Part shown: positions 8,404-16,496 of the stretch, one piece after another | Numbering within the stretch: the stretch's first letter is position 1 | How the letters are laid out: every line of letters begins with the position of its first letter | Origin: Campylobacter magnus | GTDB lineage: Bacteria; Campylobacterota; Campylobacteria; Campylobacterales; Campylobacteraceae | Direction of reading: 5' to 3' | Assembly: GCF_028649595.1 (NCBI RefSeq) | Contig: NZ_JAQSLK010000003.1 | Span: 124,001 to 188,000 of the forward strand | Length of the DNA stretch: 64,000 bases | Position numbers and translations under genes: made by a program | Notes under the pieces: model-generated | Told to the model about the DNA's origin: nothing | Seen by the model: only the letters and a program-made list of their open reading frames with translations | The model's database searches: none

Positions 8404-9667
8404 AGCTGCTGAGCAAAGCCTAAAAGACATTATGACAAATGTAGATGCTAACACTACTGCTGAGACTGCAGACTCTCTTATTTCTGATTTCAAAGCTCAA
8501 AATGTAGATATCACTAATGTAACTGTAAAACCAGGCGCAGAAGAAGCTACTAAGGGTTCAGACGAGCACGCTACAGTATTTAACGCTAGCATTACTCTAG
8601 GCGGTGACGCTATTAGCATCGAAGGCTCTAGCTCATTTGCTGATACTCTAAACCTAAGCGTAAAAGGTGTAAAAGATGAACAAACTGAACTAAATAACAT
8701 CGGCACTGTAAATGGTATCAAAACTCTAAATATCACTACTGGCTCAAATGTAAAAACTGTTGATCTAACTACTAGTACTGACATCGGTGGCGCAAAAGAC
8801 CTTACAATCAAAGGTTCTGCTAAATCAAATATCGAAGTAGATAGCAGTATGAATAGTGTAACTACTGGCACTGCTTCAGACTACATCAATATCTCTGGTG
8901 CTAGTAACGCTGTAACAGTAAATGGTGGTGCTGGTATCGATACAGTAGAAATCGGTGATAACAGCGCAAAAGCTACACTTGTTAGCATAGAGAAAATCGC
9001 TGGTACTGGTAACCTAAGCGTAGCTCAACTAAACGGTAAAACTTACACTCTAGGCCATAAAGATGATGCTATTGATAAACATGCAGTTATCACTATAGAT
9101 AAAGTAGGCTCAAGCGGTCTTAACCTATCTAACCTAAAACTTACTGACGGCACTACCACTCCAAATAGTTTTAATCTTAATGGTGTAAAAGGTGGTACTA
9201 TCAAACTAATCAAAACTGATAGCCTAGGCAACAAAACAGCTGATGCTATCGCTATAACAGCAGATGCTAAAAAAGTAGATATCACAAATTTTGAGCAAGG
9301 TGATACTATTGCCTTTGCTGCACTAAGCACCATCTCAGGTAATGACACTAATAAACTAAAAGCTGCAGCAAGTGGAGGACTTACAGATGCTAAAGGTTAC
9401 TCATTTGTAATGGCTACTGGCAGTATCACTAGTAATGAAGCAGTAGCAAAAGCTCTTGCAGCTGCTAACATAACAGGCACTACTTCAGCTTCTAATAAAT
9501 TTGCTATATTTGTAACTAATGGTACTGATAAATCAGCTGTTTATTATGTAGATCAAAAAGATACTACAGCAGCAATTGACAAAACTGAGCTAAAACTACT
9601 AGCTACATTTGATCAAGCTGTTAAGGAGACTGATACTCTAACTAGTGGTACATTTGCTATTGTTTAA
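8009..9667 (+). CDS. S-layer-like RTX/DUF4214 protein 3
   Basis: Protein of 552 residues from ATG 8009, after the same AGAAGGAGCC site as its siblings. The first ~135 residues match protein 2, including the DUF4214 motif LLGRPSDAEGKEFW. The rest differs in sequence but keeps the same plan: beta-rich repeats, GGAGIDTVEIG, then the closing pattern ELKLLATFDQ near the C-terminus. No Sec signal; no cysteine seen. It lacks a convincing promoter in the present spacer orientation, so it may be a silent cassette. Its 3' flank resembles that of gene 4, so both ends of these cassettes are shared sequence. Confidence 0.88.
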   Translation: MALTNQQVQQVFLAITGRPAEGSAVTWGANSLSVAALANAVVDIRKGADFTNSKEAFVENLYSQLLGRPSDAEGKEFWLNALNNGASYGDVLAQFVNAVLVQPSSRDLYTLQNKLSIAEKISAQVNTFQGGAAAEQSLKDIMTNVDANTTAETADSLISDFKAQNVDITNVTVKPGAEEATKGSDEHATVFNASITLGGDAISIEGSSSFADTLNLSVKGVKDEQTELNNIGTVNGIKTLNITTGSNVKTVDLTTSTDIGGAKDLTIKGSAKSNIEVDSSMNSVTTGTASDYINISGASNAVTVNGGAGIDTVEIGDNSAKATLVSIEKIAGTGNLSVAQLNGKTYTLGHKDDAIDKHAVITIDKVGSSGLNLSNLKLTDGTTTPNSFNLNGVKGGTIKLIKTDSLGNKTADAIAITADAKKVDITNFEQGDTIAFAALSTISGNDTNKLKAAASGGLTDAKGYSFVMATGSITSNEAVAKALAAANITGTTSASNKFAIFVTNGTDKSAVYYVDQKDTTAAIDKTELKLLATFDQAVKETDTLTSGTFAIV

Positions 9668-9754
9668 TTCTTTTAAGCTTTAAGCAAGCCCTTAGGGAAT
9701 TCTAAAATTCCCTAAGCACACTCTAGAATTCCATAGGGAATTCTAGATTATCTT

Positions 9755-9797
9755 GCCCCTAGAATTTTAGATAAAATCTAGAATTCTAGGGGCTTTT
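9755..9797 (+). terminator. Hairpin terminator after S-layer gene 3
   Basis: Arms GCCCCTAGAATTTTAGA (9755-9771) and TCTAGAATTCTAGGGGC (9777-9793) with one mismatch, followed by TTTT. It incorporates the TCTAGAATTCTAGG repeat. Confidence 0.6.
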
Positions 9798-10017
9798 GCG
9801 TTTATATCATTCGTCATTGCGAGGAGTGAGTGAAACGAACGACGAAGCAATCTCATTCAAAATTCCGTTCAAAATTCCGTCATTGCGAAAATTCCGTCAT
9901 TGCGAGGGAGCAAAGCGACCGAAGCAATCTCATCAAATCGCCGTCATTGCAAAAATTCCGTCATTGCGAGGGAGCAAAGCAACCGAAGCAATCTCTAGGA
10001 ATTCTAGATTAACTTTC

Positions 10018-10050
10018 GCCCTTTTTGGTATCTGCCAAAGGGGCTTTTTT
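10018..10050 (+). terminator. Hairpin terminator
   Basis: GCCCTTTTTGG, loop, CCAAAGGGGC, then six T. It resembles the terminator after S-layer gene 4 (16445-16480). Confidence 0.65.
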
Positions 10051-10096
10051 ATATCACTAAGTAATTCTAAAATCGCAAAAATTCCTAAAAATCTGC

Positions 10097-10102
10097 TATA
10101 AT
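10097..10102 (+). promoter_or_regulatory. -10 box before the small membrane-protein pair
   Basis: TATAAT within AAATCTGCTATAAT, 22 bases before ATG 10125. The same AATCTGCTATAAT context occurs at 10612, 31487 and (minus) 46344. Confidence 0.65.
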
Positions 10103-10124
10103 ACCAGCAAATCAAAGGCACAAA

Positions 10125-10361
10125 ATGAGCAAAAAAGAAGAAGTTTTAAACAGCCTTAGTCTGTGGCAAAGCTATCAAGGCAAGATGCTTACTACCTTTA
10201 TCGCGCTTTGTGGGTTTGCCTTTGGCGCGGCTGGTGAGGTGGTGAGTGTGCCGCTGTGGCTGACGGCAGTATCGATGATAGGAGTAGTGCTAATAGGCAT
10301 TAGCGTGATTTTGCTTCACAGAAAAATCATAAAATTACAACATGAACTGGGGGAGTTATGA
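10125..10361 (+). CDS. Small two-helix membrane protein (first of an overlapping pair)
   Basis: Protein of 78 residues that I do not recognise. After a short polar N-terminus, two hydrophobic helices are seen (residues ~22-40 and ~44-64), then a basic, polar tail (HRKIIKLQHELGEL). ATG 10125 follows AAAGGCACAAA. Its stop overlaps the start of the next tiny gene by four bases (ATGA), pointing to translational coupling. A similar two-gene arrangement is seen at 34261-34555. It lies beside a toxin-antitoxin pair inside the S-layer locus. Confidence 0.7.
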   Translation: MSKKEEVLNSLSLWQSYQGKMLTTFIALCGFAFGAAGEVVSVPLWLTAVSMIGVVLIGISVILLHRKIIKLQHELGEL

Positions 10362-10450
10362 TAAATATCATTATAGCAACTTGTGCGATGGCCTGCTTGT
10401 GTGCGGTACTTTTTTATATCATAAGCACAGATAAGGCAAAAACTGCTTAA
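10358..10450 (+). CDS. Tiny one-helix membrane peptide (second of pair)
   Basis: Thirty residues starting at ATG 10358, which overlaps the upstream stop as ATGA; GGGGGAG just ahead can serve as ribosome site. Residues ~2-22 form one hydrophobic helix with two or three cysteines, followed by a short charged tail (STDKAKTA). Function unknown. Support comes from the overlap, the ribosome site and the parallel pair at 34261-34555. Confidence 0.55.
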   Translation: MINIIIATCAMACLCAVLFYIISTDKAKTA

Positions 10451-10611
10451 TTGCATATTTTTTGCTGTGTTTAATGTGGGGAATTCTAGAATTCATAGAG
10501 ACTTTTTGCGTTTATAGGAATTCTAGAATTCCCTAAAAAACGCCCCGCACCCCTAACCAGCGGATGCGAAGCAAAGAGCGGATGCGAAGCAAAAAAGAAT
10601 AAAAAATCTGC

Positions 10612-10617
10612 TATAAT
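10612..10617 (+). promoter_or_regulatory. -10 box of toxin-antitoxin operon
   Basis: TATAAT in AAAATCTGCTATAATATCC, 22 bases before the antitoxin ATG 10640. Confidence 0.65.
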
Positions 10618-10639
10618 ATCCGCAAAAATACAAAGGCAA

Positions 10640-10849
10640 ATGATGACCTACACACTCACACTACAAAGCGATGATAAAAGCCTGCTTAGAAGCTTTAAGG
10701 CGCTAGCAAGGGAGTTTGGCGCCAAGCTAGAGATAAAAGAGCAAAAGTGCATAAAGGCGCTTGATGATGCTATAGCTGAGTTTGAAAGTGGGCAAACAGA
10801 GAAGTTTGAGAGCTTTGATGACTTTGCTAAGGAAATGCGTGCGCTATAA
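10640..10849 (+). CDS. Probable antitoxin of a YafQ-type pair
   Basis: Acidic protein of 69 residues directly upstream of, and overlapping, a YafQ-like toxin gene. The N-terminus (TYTLTLQSDDKSLLRSF) suggests a beta strand then helix; the C-terminal half is acidic (DDAIAEFESGQTEKFESFDD), fit to wrap a basic toxin. I see no exact family signature (RelB/DinJ-like is a guess), so the call rests on size, charge and context. ATG 10640 is followed at once by a second in-frame ATG at 10643; either could be used after AAAGG. Type II antitoxins usually repress their own promoter. Confidence 0.7.
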   Translation: MMTYTLTLQSDDKSLLRSFKALAREFGAKLEIKEQKCIKALDDAIAEFESGQTEKFESFDDFAKEMRAL

Positions 10850-11111
10850 AATCAGCATTTCAAAGCGTTTTAAAAAGAGCATGAAAGCCCTGAGTGCTAG
10901 CGAGCGTGAGCTGGTGCTAGATGTGGTGCAGCTGCTAGCAAGCGCACAGCCACTGGCACCAAGCTACAAAGACCACGCCTTAAAGGGCGAGTACGCAGGC
11001 TTTAGAGATTGCCATGTAAAGCCTGATTTGGCGCTGATATATAGAGTGTTTGATGATGTTTTGGAGCTTTATCTAGTAGATGTGGGAAGCCACAGCAAAC
11101 TAGGGATATAG
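10839..11111 (+). CDS. YafQ-family mRNA interferase toxin (GTG start)
   Basis: Ribosome-dependent RNase toxin that cuts mRNA during translation when freed from its antitoxin. With the GTG start at 10839 the protein has 90 residues, normal for YafQ, and the gene overlaps the antitoxin by 11 bases. The YafQ pattern is complete: KDHALKGEYAGFRDCHVKPD followed by LIYRV and GSHSKL. His46, His59, Asp63 and His85 match the catalytic set known from E. coli YafQ. An earlier in-frame ATG (10782) would bury the toxin start inside the antitoxin gene and is unlikely. The toxin looks intact. Confidence 0.88.
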   Translation: MRYKISISKRFKKSMKALSASERELVLDVVQLLASAQPLAPSYKDHALKGEYAGFRDCHVKPDLALIYRVFDDVLELYLVDVGSHSKLGI

Positions 11112-11202
11112 AGCCAGGGAATTCTAGAATTCCCTTCGTCATTGCGAGCGAAGCGAAGCAATCTCTAGGAATTCTAGATTTTATCTAAAATTCCCTACTA
11201 TC
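11112..11202. repeat. Short repeat stretch after the toxin gene
   Basis: Contains a GGAATTCTAGAATTCC palindrome (11120-11134), a TCATTGCGAGCGAAGCGAAGCAATCTC element (11138-11164) and half palindromes. No gene. Confidence 0.6.
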
Positions 11203-11650
11203 TCATCCCCCGACCCCTTCAGCGGATCTCATCACAAAGAATTCTAGAATTCCCTAGCTTTTACTAAATACTGCAAGCAAGCTCTTAGCTAAAGCAACAC
11301 TGCCTTTAAACCTCTACCATTTCATCATTTCACCCACTTTTAGTAACTTTTTTAAAACTTTTTCATTTTTGTTCTTTATTTTAAGGACTAAATTTACTCA
11401 TTTTGATAATTGTTCTAGTATTGTCAAAAATATCTTTAAAGATTTCTTAATACTTAACTCAAACTTAAATTCACAAGCAAATTTAACAAAGCACCTCTAA
11501 GCACTATTACTACGATATTAGAAGCAATTCTTAAAATAAAATTTTGTATTGAAAATTGCTCTTTTCAAATTTTTCTATAGAAGGAGCCAATATGGCACTA
11601 ACAACAACACAAGTAAACCAAGCATTTCTTGGTCTTTTGGGTCGCCCAGC
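11203..11650 (+). repeat. Outer inverted repeat, right arm (promoter region and first codons of S-layer gene 4)
   Basis: Inverted partner of 3206-3652. About 390 bases of upstream sequence plus the first 59 coding bases. The shared upstream region must carry whatever promoter drives genes 1 and 4; I could not settle on a -10 box in it. The region between the arms (3653-11202) holds manC, S-layer genes 2 and 3, and the toxin-antitoxin pair. Confidence 0.9.
11549..11568 (+). promoter_or_regulatory. 5' leader hairpin of S-layer gene 4
   Basis: Fourth copy of TTGAAAATTGCTCTTTTCAA, 23 bases upstream of ATG 11592 and just before the AGAAGGAGCC ribosome site. Confidence 0.7.
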
Positions 11651-14600
11651 AGAGGGCTCAGCAGCTACTTGGGGAGCAGGTTCTCTTAACCTTGATTCTC
11701 TACTTAACAGCATCTTTATCGCTGAGAACACAGAGGACTTCGTAGAGTCTCTATACACTGAGTTTCTTGGCCGCGCAAGCGACGCTGAGGGCAAAGCTTT
11801 CTGGAACTCACTTCTAGCTACTACTTCAAAAGAAGCAGTTCTAGCTCAGTTCAAAGCAGCTGTTCTAGCAGCTGGTCAAGCAGATCCAGCAAATGCTGAC
11901 TACCAAGGCTTAATCGCAACAAACAAAGCTTTCGTACAAGCTCTATACACAAACCTACTAGGCCGCGAGGCTGACGCTGAGGGTCTAGACTTCTGGGCAA
12001 ATGCTCTTACATTAGGCACTTCTAGAGGCGACCTACTAGCTCAGTTTACAGCAGCTGCTATGGCTAGTGGTGTTGATAATGATGATTATCAGGCTATCAC
12101 TGCTAAACTAGCAGTAGCAGATGCTTTCAGCGCAAAATTCTCAGCTTTCAGCTCTAATGTAACAGCTGATGAGAAAAAAGCAGCTCTAGATCAACTAAAA
12201 CTTATGATGGAAGGCGTTGTAGCTGGTTCTACAGTAGAAGATGTACAAGAAGAAATCGATCTAATCGCTGGCAACTACCAAAACAGAACTTCACAAGTAT
12301 TCACAAAAGCTAACGACGATGATCTAGATGCTAGCGAGGCTACTGCAGCTACTACATTCCGCGGTACTGTAAACCTAATCGACGCAGAAAAAGGCACTAT
12401 CCAAACAACAGACAAAGTATCTGGCAACACTGACTTTGACGATACTCTAGTTGTAAATGTAACTAGTGATTCTACTCACAAGCTACTAGATCTTAATGGC
12501 GACCTACCTACAGTCAGCGATATAGAAAAACTAATCGTTAACAACGGCTCAGCAAATGTAGAAGGCGACCTAGATGGCGTTAACTTTGGCAATAGCGTTA
12601 GCATCACTGGTACTGGTGATGTAAACCTAAAAGTAACTGGCAACCTAGAGAACCTATCTGTATCTAGCGCTACTAAAGGTGATGTAGCTATCGATGTAAG
12701 TAGTGTACTAGGCAACTACACTGGTGGAAATGCTGGCGAGAGCGTAACTGTAGCTTCAACTGGTAGCATCAAAAAAGCTAGCCTTGGCGCAGGTGATGAT
12801 GAACTAACTATCAATGGCACTGTACTTGCTGGGGGTACTATCGATCTAGGTGCTGGTAATGACGACCTAGTGATCAACAGCGATATCATAGTTGCTGCTA
12901 ATGAAGCAAAAATCACTCTAGATGGCGGCGCAGGCTCAAAAGACACTCTTACACTTAATGGCACACTTGACCTTTCTGGCGTAAAAAGCATCAAAGGCTT
13001 CGAGACTATCGACGCTACTAATGCTATTATCTCAGCTGAGGCAGCAAATGGTCTAAAAGCTAAGTTTGTAAATGGCTCAAATCTAGTAGTGTCTGGCGAT
13101 GCTAAAGCTACTACAAGCATCAACCTAAGCGGTCTTAGTGTAGATAAAAATGAGAGTGCTACTGTAGCTCTAAACGGCCTTACTAAAGAGACTATCACTC
13201 TTAGCAAAGACAAAGGTATCACAGAGAGCATAGAAATCTTTAACCCTGATGTAAAAGGCAATGAGCAAGTAAGCGTTACTATCAAAAACTTTGCTAAAGG
13301 CGACACTGCTGATAAACTAGTAGTAGCAAATGGCTCATATGTAGTAGCTCTAGATCTAGTAAAAGCTGATAAAATAGATCCAAGCAAAGCTACTCAAGCA
13401 CTAAAATACATCCAAGAAAACGTTACTGGTCTTCAAGCTGGCACAAACTATGTAGCTATCAACACTGCTAATGGTAAAGCTTCATATGTATGGAAAGTAG
13501 ACGGTGCTACAGCTACAAGAGACAATATCAAACTAGTAGCTACAGTAGACAAAGCTCTAGCTACAACTGACTTTATAGGTGGCGACACTCCAGTTCCAAG
13601 CGAGACAGTCGACACTAAAGATTATCCAGTTACTAGTGGCGAGCTAGACCTTAGCACTGTAGTGATGAGCGATCCAAATAAATCGTATGCTGTAGAGCTA
13701 GGCACAAATCCAGATGTAGCTAGCATCACAAGTGTTAAACTTCCAGCTGGTGTTAAAGCTGCTGCACTTGTAATAGAAAATAAAGGCACAACTCCTGCTC
13801 AAGCTGTAGAAGTAAGCGTTCCAGCTGATGCAGTAATCCCAACACTAACTCTTGGATCAGCAACTGATAATACTCAATACAATGTAACAGTAGCAGCTAA
13901 TGCTCAAATCAGCGCAATCGTTACAAACAATGCTGACAATAAAATTGACATCTCTGCTCTACCAGCAGGAACTGTGACAGTAGTAAATGCTGGCGATGGT
14001 ATTGATACTCTAACAATCGGTGGTGAGGCAGCTGCAGATGGCTTCTCAATGACAGGCGTTGAGAAACTTGCTTACACTGGTACTACTATCAACTCTGATG
14101 CTATTTTTGCAAATGCTGAGCCTAACAAAACTCTAGAGCTTATCAATGAATCTGGCAATGTAAACAAACCACTAATTGTAAAAGCTGGTACAGCAAATAA
14201 TGGCAATGTAGACCTATCTAGCCTAGTTAACACTGAAGTTGCAGGCAAAGCAGCTGCTATCGAAGTAACTGGCGTGCAATCTGGCAAAACTGTAACTCTA
14301 AGTAGTGGAACTGCTGCTAAAGCTATAACTGAGACTGTAACTCTAGGCGCAGCTACTGGTGTAACTGTAAACAATGTTCAAGCAGGTGATTTAGTAACTA
14401 GCAACAACTTCACTCTAAATGGTTCATTTGCAGAGCTAAAAGGCACTATCGAGACTGGTAAACTATACTTCACAACTGTAACTGCTGGTCAAACAGCACA
14501 ACAAGCAGTAGATGCAGCTATAGCAGCAGCTAGCTTCAAAGGTGATGCTATCATCGCTGTAAATAGCAGCTCAACTGCAACTGGCAATGCTGATATCTTC

Positions 14601-16349
14601 GTAGTAAAAGCTGGTGTAGCTACTCAAGTAGTCAAAGTAGATAACATCATCAATGCTCAAGACGAAATCAAAGATGGCACTCTAGCATTCGATGGTGGTA
14701 CTCCAGTTCCACCAACACCAGTTACTGAGCCTGCTAAAATCAAAGCTCAAAAAATAGTAGGTGGAGGGGATAATGATTATGAACTAGTGCTATCTCAAGC
14801 TCCACTAGATGTAAACAACAAAAATGTTACTCTAAGCCTAGATAATACAGATGCTATTACTACGCTAAAAGCAGCTTCTGCTGTAATGCTTACGATAAAT
14901 GCTACAGGTGATAGTGGTACAGTATCATTTGATCCAACAGTGACTGCAAAGACTGCAGCTCTTACAAATGTAAAATTTGATGGCACTGGCACTAGAACAA
15001 TCAATCTAGACAAAGTAAACGCTACTGCTATTGTAGGGATCACTGATGGAGCTGCTAACACTACTCTAGATCTAAGTGCATATACTTTTGATGCTAGTGC
15101 GTCAGCTAGTAAATTCAAAAATGGTCTAGACATCAACCTAGGTGATGGTACTGACATAGTAGTTCTACAGGCTAGTGGTGGCACTGGATACGCGTCTGGT
15201 GCATTTACTCTAACTGGTGTAGAAGGCATCAAAGTAAGTGGTGATACTGCTACTAAAATTAATGTAGACCTTCTAGCAGATAAAGCAACTGTTGACAGTG
15301 ACAAAATTGCTTATACATCAAAAATCAGCCAACTTGAAGGTAAAGCTCTAACAATTAATGGCTTTGATGCTAGCAATACTAAAACTATCGACCTATCAGG
15401 TATCACAAAAGTAGCTGAAAACTCAGCTATCACTATAGATGCTACAAGTATAACAGGTGTTGCTAATCTAACATCAGTAAAAGGTACTGCAGGCACTAAT
15501 GATACTCTATTGTTAGATAATGCTGCTACTGCTGGTAAAGACTATAGCAAGATTACTGAAATCTCTGGTATAGAAAAAATCAGCCTTGGTGGTGTTAATA
15601 GTGCTGATAGTGGTGCGACAATCAACTTCACAGCTATCAAAGACGCTGTAAAAGAAGGTGCAGCTGGTATCACTCTAGTATCTAATGGCAAAGGCTCTGG
15701 TTCATTTACTATTAATACTGATAAAGAAACTACTATAGACCTAACTGGGCTAAAAAATGGCTCTGGAGCTGAGGCTATCGCAGGTGTAACTATACAAGAT
15801 GTAGCAGCTAAATCTACAGTAACTCTAAATGTAGATGACAAATTAGTTGAGACTATCAAACTAGCTAAACTAGACACTAAGGAAAATGCCGTTACCATCA
15901 CTGGTGCTAATCTAAAAGAGAAATTCATCATTGGTGATGCTAGTCAAAACGACAAAATCGACTTTAGTGCTACTGTAGCTAGTCTAGCTGGTACTGATAG
16001 TAATAAACTAAAGGCTCTACCAGATGCAAGCAGTGGTACTGCTAATGCAAAAGCATACGCACTACAAACATCAGGTGACGCTACTTTAGGTTCTAAAGAT
16101 GTAACTGCTCTTACAAAAGAAGAACTCGCTGCTAAAGTAGGCAAAGTAGCTAGTGAAGCAACCGGCTCACAAGCAGTAGTATTTGTAAGCAACTCAGGTG
16201 ATCAAAAAGACCTAACTGGTGTTTATCTAGTAACTGGAAATAACAGTGCTACTACTATAAAAGATATTCAGTTAATAGCTACTATTAACGGTGCTGATAT
16301 AGTAGCAGATACTTACAAAGTAGATAATGGCGTTCTACAGTTTGCTTAA
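11592..16349 (+). CDS. Giant three-module S-layer-like RTX/DUF4214 protein 4
   Basis: Protein of 1585 residues from ATG 11592. N-terminal DUF4214 repeats (LGRASDAEGKAFW, LLGREADAEGLDFW) take up ~220 residues. Three successive beta-rich modules follow, ending near residues 660, 1035 and 1585. The first two end in proline linkers (GGDTPVPSE, GGTPVPPTP). Modules 1 and 3 show the closing pattern seen at the end of the short paralogues (IKLVATVDKAL, IQLIATING). RTX-like repeats (GAGDDELTING, GAGNDDLVI) sit in module 1. No Sec signal; no cysteine seen. The plan suggests growth by adding whole modules of the size found in proteins 2 and 3. Upstream region matches gene 1; a terminator follows. Confidence 0.88.
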   Translation: MALTTTQVNQAFLGLLGRPAEGSAATWGAGSLNLDSLLNSIFIAENTEDFVESLYTEFLGRASDAEGKAFWNSLLATTSKEAVLAQFKAAVLAAGQADPANADYQGLIATNKAFVQALYTNLLGREADAEGLDFWANALTLGTSRGDLLAQFTAAAMASGVDNDDYQAITAKLAVADAFSAKFSAFSSNVTADEKKAALDQLKLMMEGVVAGSTVEDVQEEIDLIAGNYQNRTSQVFTKANDDDLDASEATAATTFRGTVNLIDAEKGTIQTTDKVSGNTDFDDTLVVNVTSDSTHKLLDLNGDLPTVSDIEKLIVNNGSANVEGDLDGVNFGNSVSITGTGDVNLKVTGNLENLSVSSATKGDVAIDVSSVLGNYTGGNAGESVTVASTGSIKKASLGAGDDELTINGTVLAGGTIDLGAGNDDLVINSDIIVAANEAKITLDGGAGSKDTLTLNGTLDLSGVKSIKGFETIDATNAIISAEAANGLKAKFVNGSNLVVSGDAKATTSINLSGLSVDKNESATVALNGLTKETITLSKDKGITESIEIFNPDVKGNEQVSVTIKNFAKGDTADKLVVANGSYVVALDLVKADKIDPSKATQALKYIQENVTGLQAGTNYVAINTANGKASYVWKVDGATATRDNIKLVATVDKALATTDFIGGDTPVPSETVDTKDYPVTSGELDLSTVVMSDPNKSYAVELGTNPDVASITSVKLPAGVKAAALVIENKGTTPAQAVEVSVPADAVIPTLTLGSATDNTQYNVTVAANAQISAIVTNNADNKIDISALPAGTVTVVNAGDGIDTLTIGGEAAADGFSMTGVEKLAYTGTTINSDAIFANAEPNKTLELINESGNVNKPLIVKAGTANNGNVDLSSLVNTEVAGKAAAIEVTGVQSGKTVTLSSGTAAKAITETVTLGAATGVTVNNVQAGDLVTSNNFTLNGSFAELKGTIETGKLYFTTVTAGQTAQQAVDAAIAAASFKGDAIIAVNSSSTATGNADIFVVKAGVATQVVKVDNIINAQDEIKDGTLAFDGGTPVPPTPVTEPAKIKAQKIVGGGDNDYELVLSQAPLDVNNKNVTLSLDNTDAITTLKAASAVMLTINATGDSGTVSFDPTVTAKTAALTNVKFDGTGTRTINLDKVNATAIVGITDGAANTTLDLSAYTFDASASASKFKNGLDINLGDGTDIVVLQASGGTGYASGAFTLTGVEGIKVSGDTATKINVDLLADKATVDSDKIAYTSKISQLEGKALTINGFDASNTKTIDLSGITKVAENSAITIDATSITGVANLTSVKGTAGTNDTLLLDNAATAGKDYSKITEISGIEKISLGGVNSADSGATINFTAIKDAVKEGAAGITLVSNGKGSGSFTINTDKETTIDLTGLKNGSGAEAIAGVTIQDVAAKSTVTLNVDDKLVETIKLAKLDTKENAVTITGANLKEKFIIGDASQNDKIDFSATVASLAGTDSNKLKALPDASSGTANAKAYALQTSGDATLGSKDVTALTKEELAAKVGKVASEATGSQAVVFVSNSGDQKDLTGVYLVTGNNSATTIKDIQLIATINGADIVADTYKVDNGVLQFA

Positions 16350-16444
16350 TCTCTTAGAGCTTTAAGCCAACCCTTAGGGAATTCTAGAATTCCCTAAGCA
16401 CACTAGAATTCCCTAACTTCTAGGGAATTCTAGATCAACTTTCG

Positions 16445-16480
16445 CCCTTTTTGGTATAATACCAAAAAGGGTTTTTTATT
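16445..16480 (+). terminator. Terminator after S-layer gene 4, with TATAAT in its loop
   Basis: Perfect 11-bp stem CCCTTTTTGGT / ACCAAAAAGGG around a 5-base loop, then TTTTTTATT. Bases 16455-16460 read TATAAT, and the next gene starts 37 bases on, so the element may act as both terminator and promoter. Confidence 0.75.
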
Positions 16481-16496
16481 AGACAGACAATATAAA

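Larger units (their letters stand above)
9668..10096. repeat. Intergenic repeats with two terminator hairpins
   Basis: Starts with a 3' flank also found after S-layer gene 4 (CCCTTAGGGAATTCT..., 9687-9725 and about 16370-16410). Then a hairpin at 9755-9797. Then four to five copies of the TCATTGCGAG...GCAATCTC element between 9812 and 9992; this part recurs inverted at about 18180-18330. It ends with a second hairpin at 10018-10050. No gene seen; the open frames across it translate repeat sequence. Confidence 0.7.

Noticed and set aside
9796-10121. Three overlapping open frames on both strands
   Set aside because: They read through tandem TCATTGCGAG repeats; the peptide repeats mirror the DNA repeats and there is no ribosome site.
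11203-11591. A sigma-28 type promoter (CGATATTAG at about 11512) for S-layer genes 1 and 4
   Set aside because: CGATAT is present but no TAAA lies at the needed distance upstream, so I did not call it.
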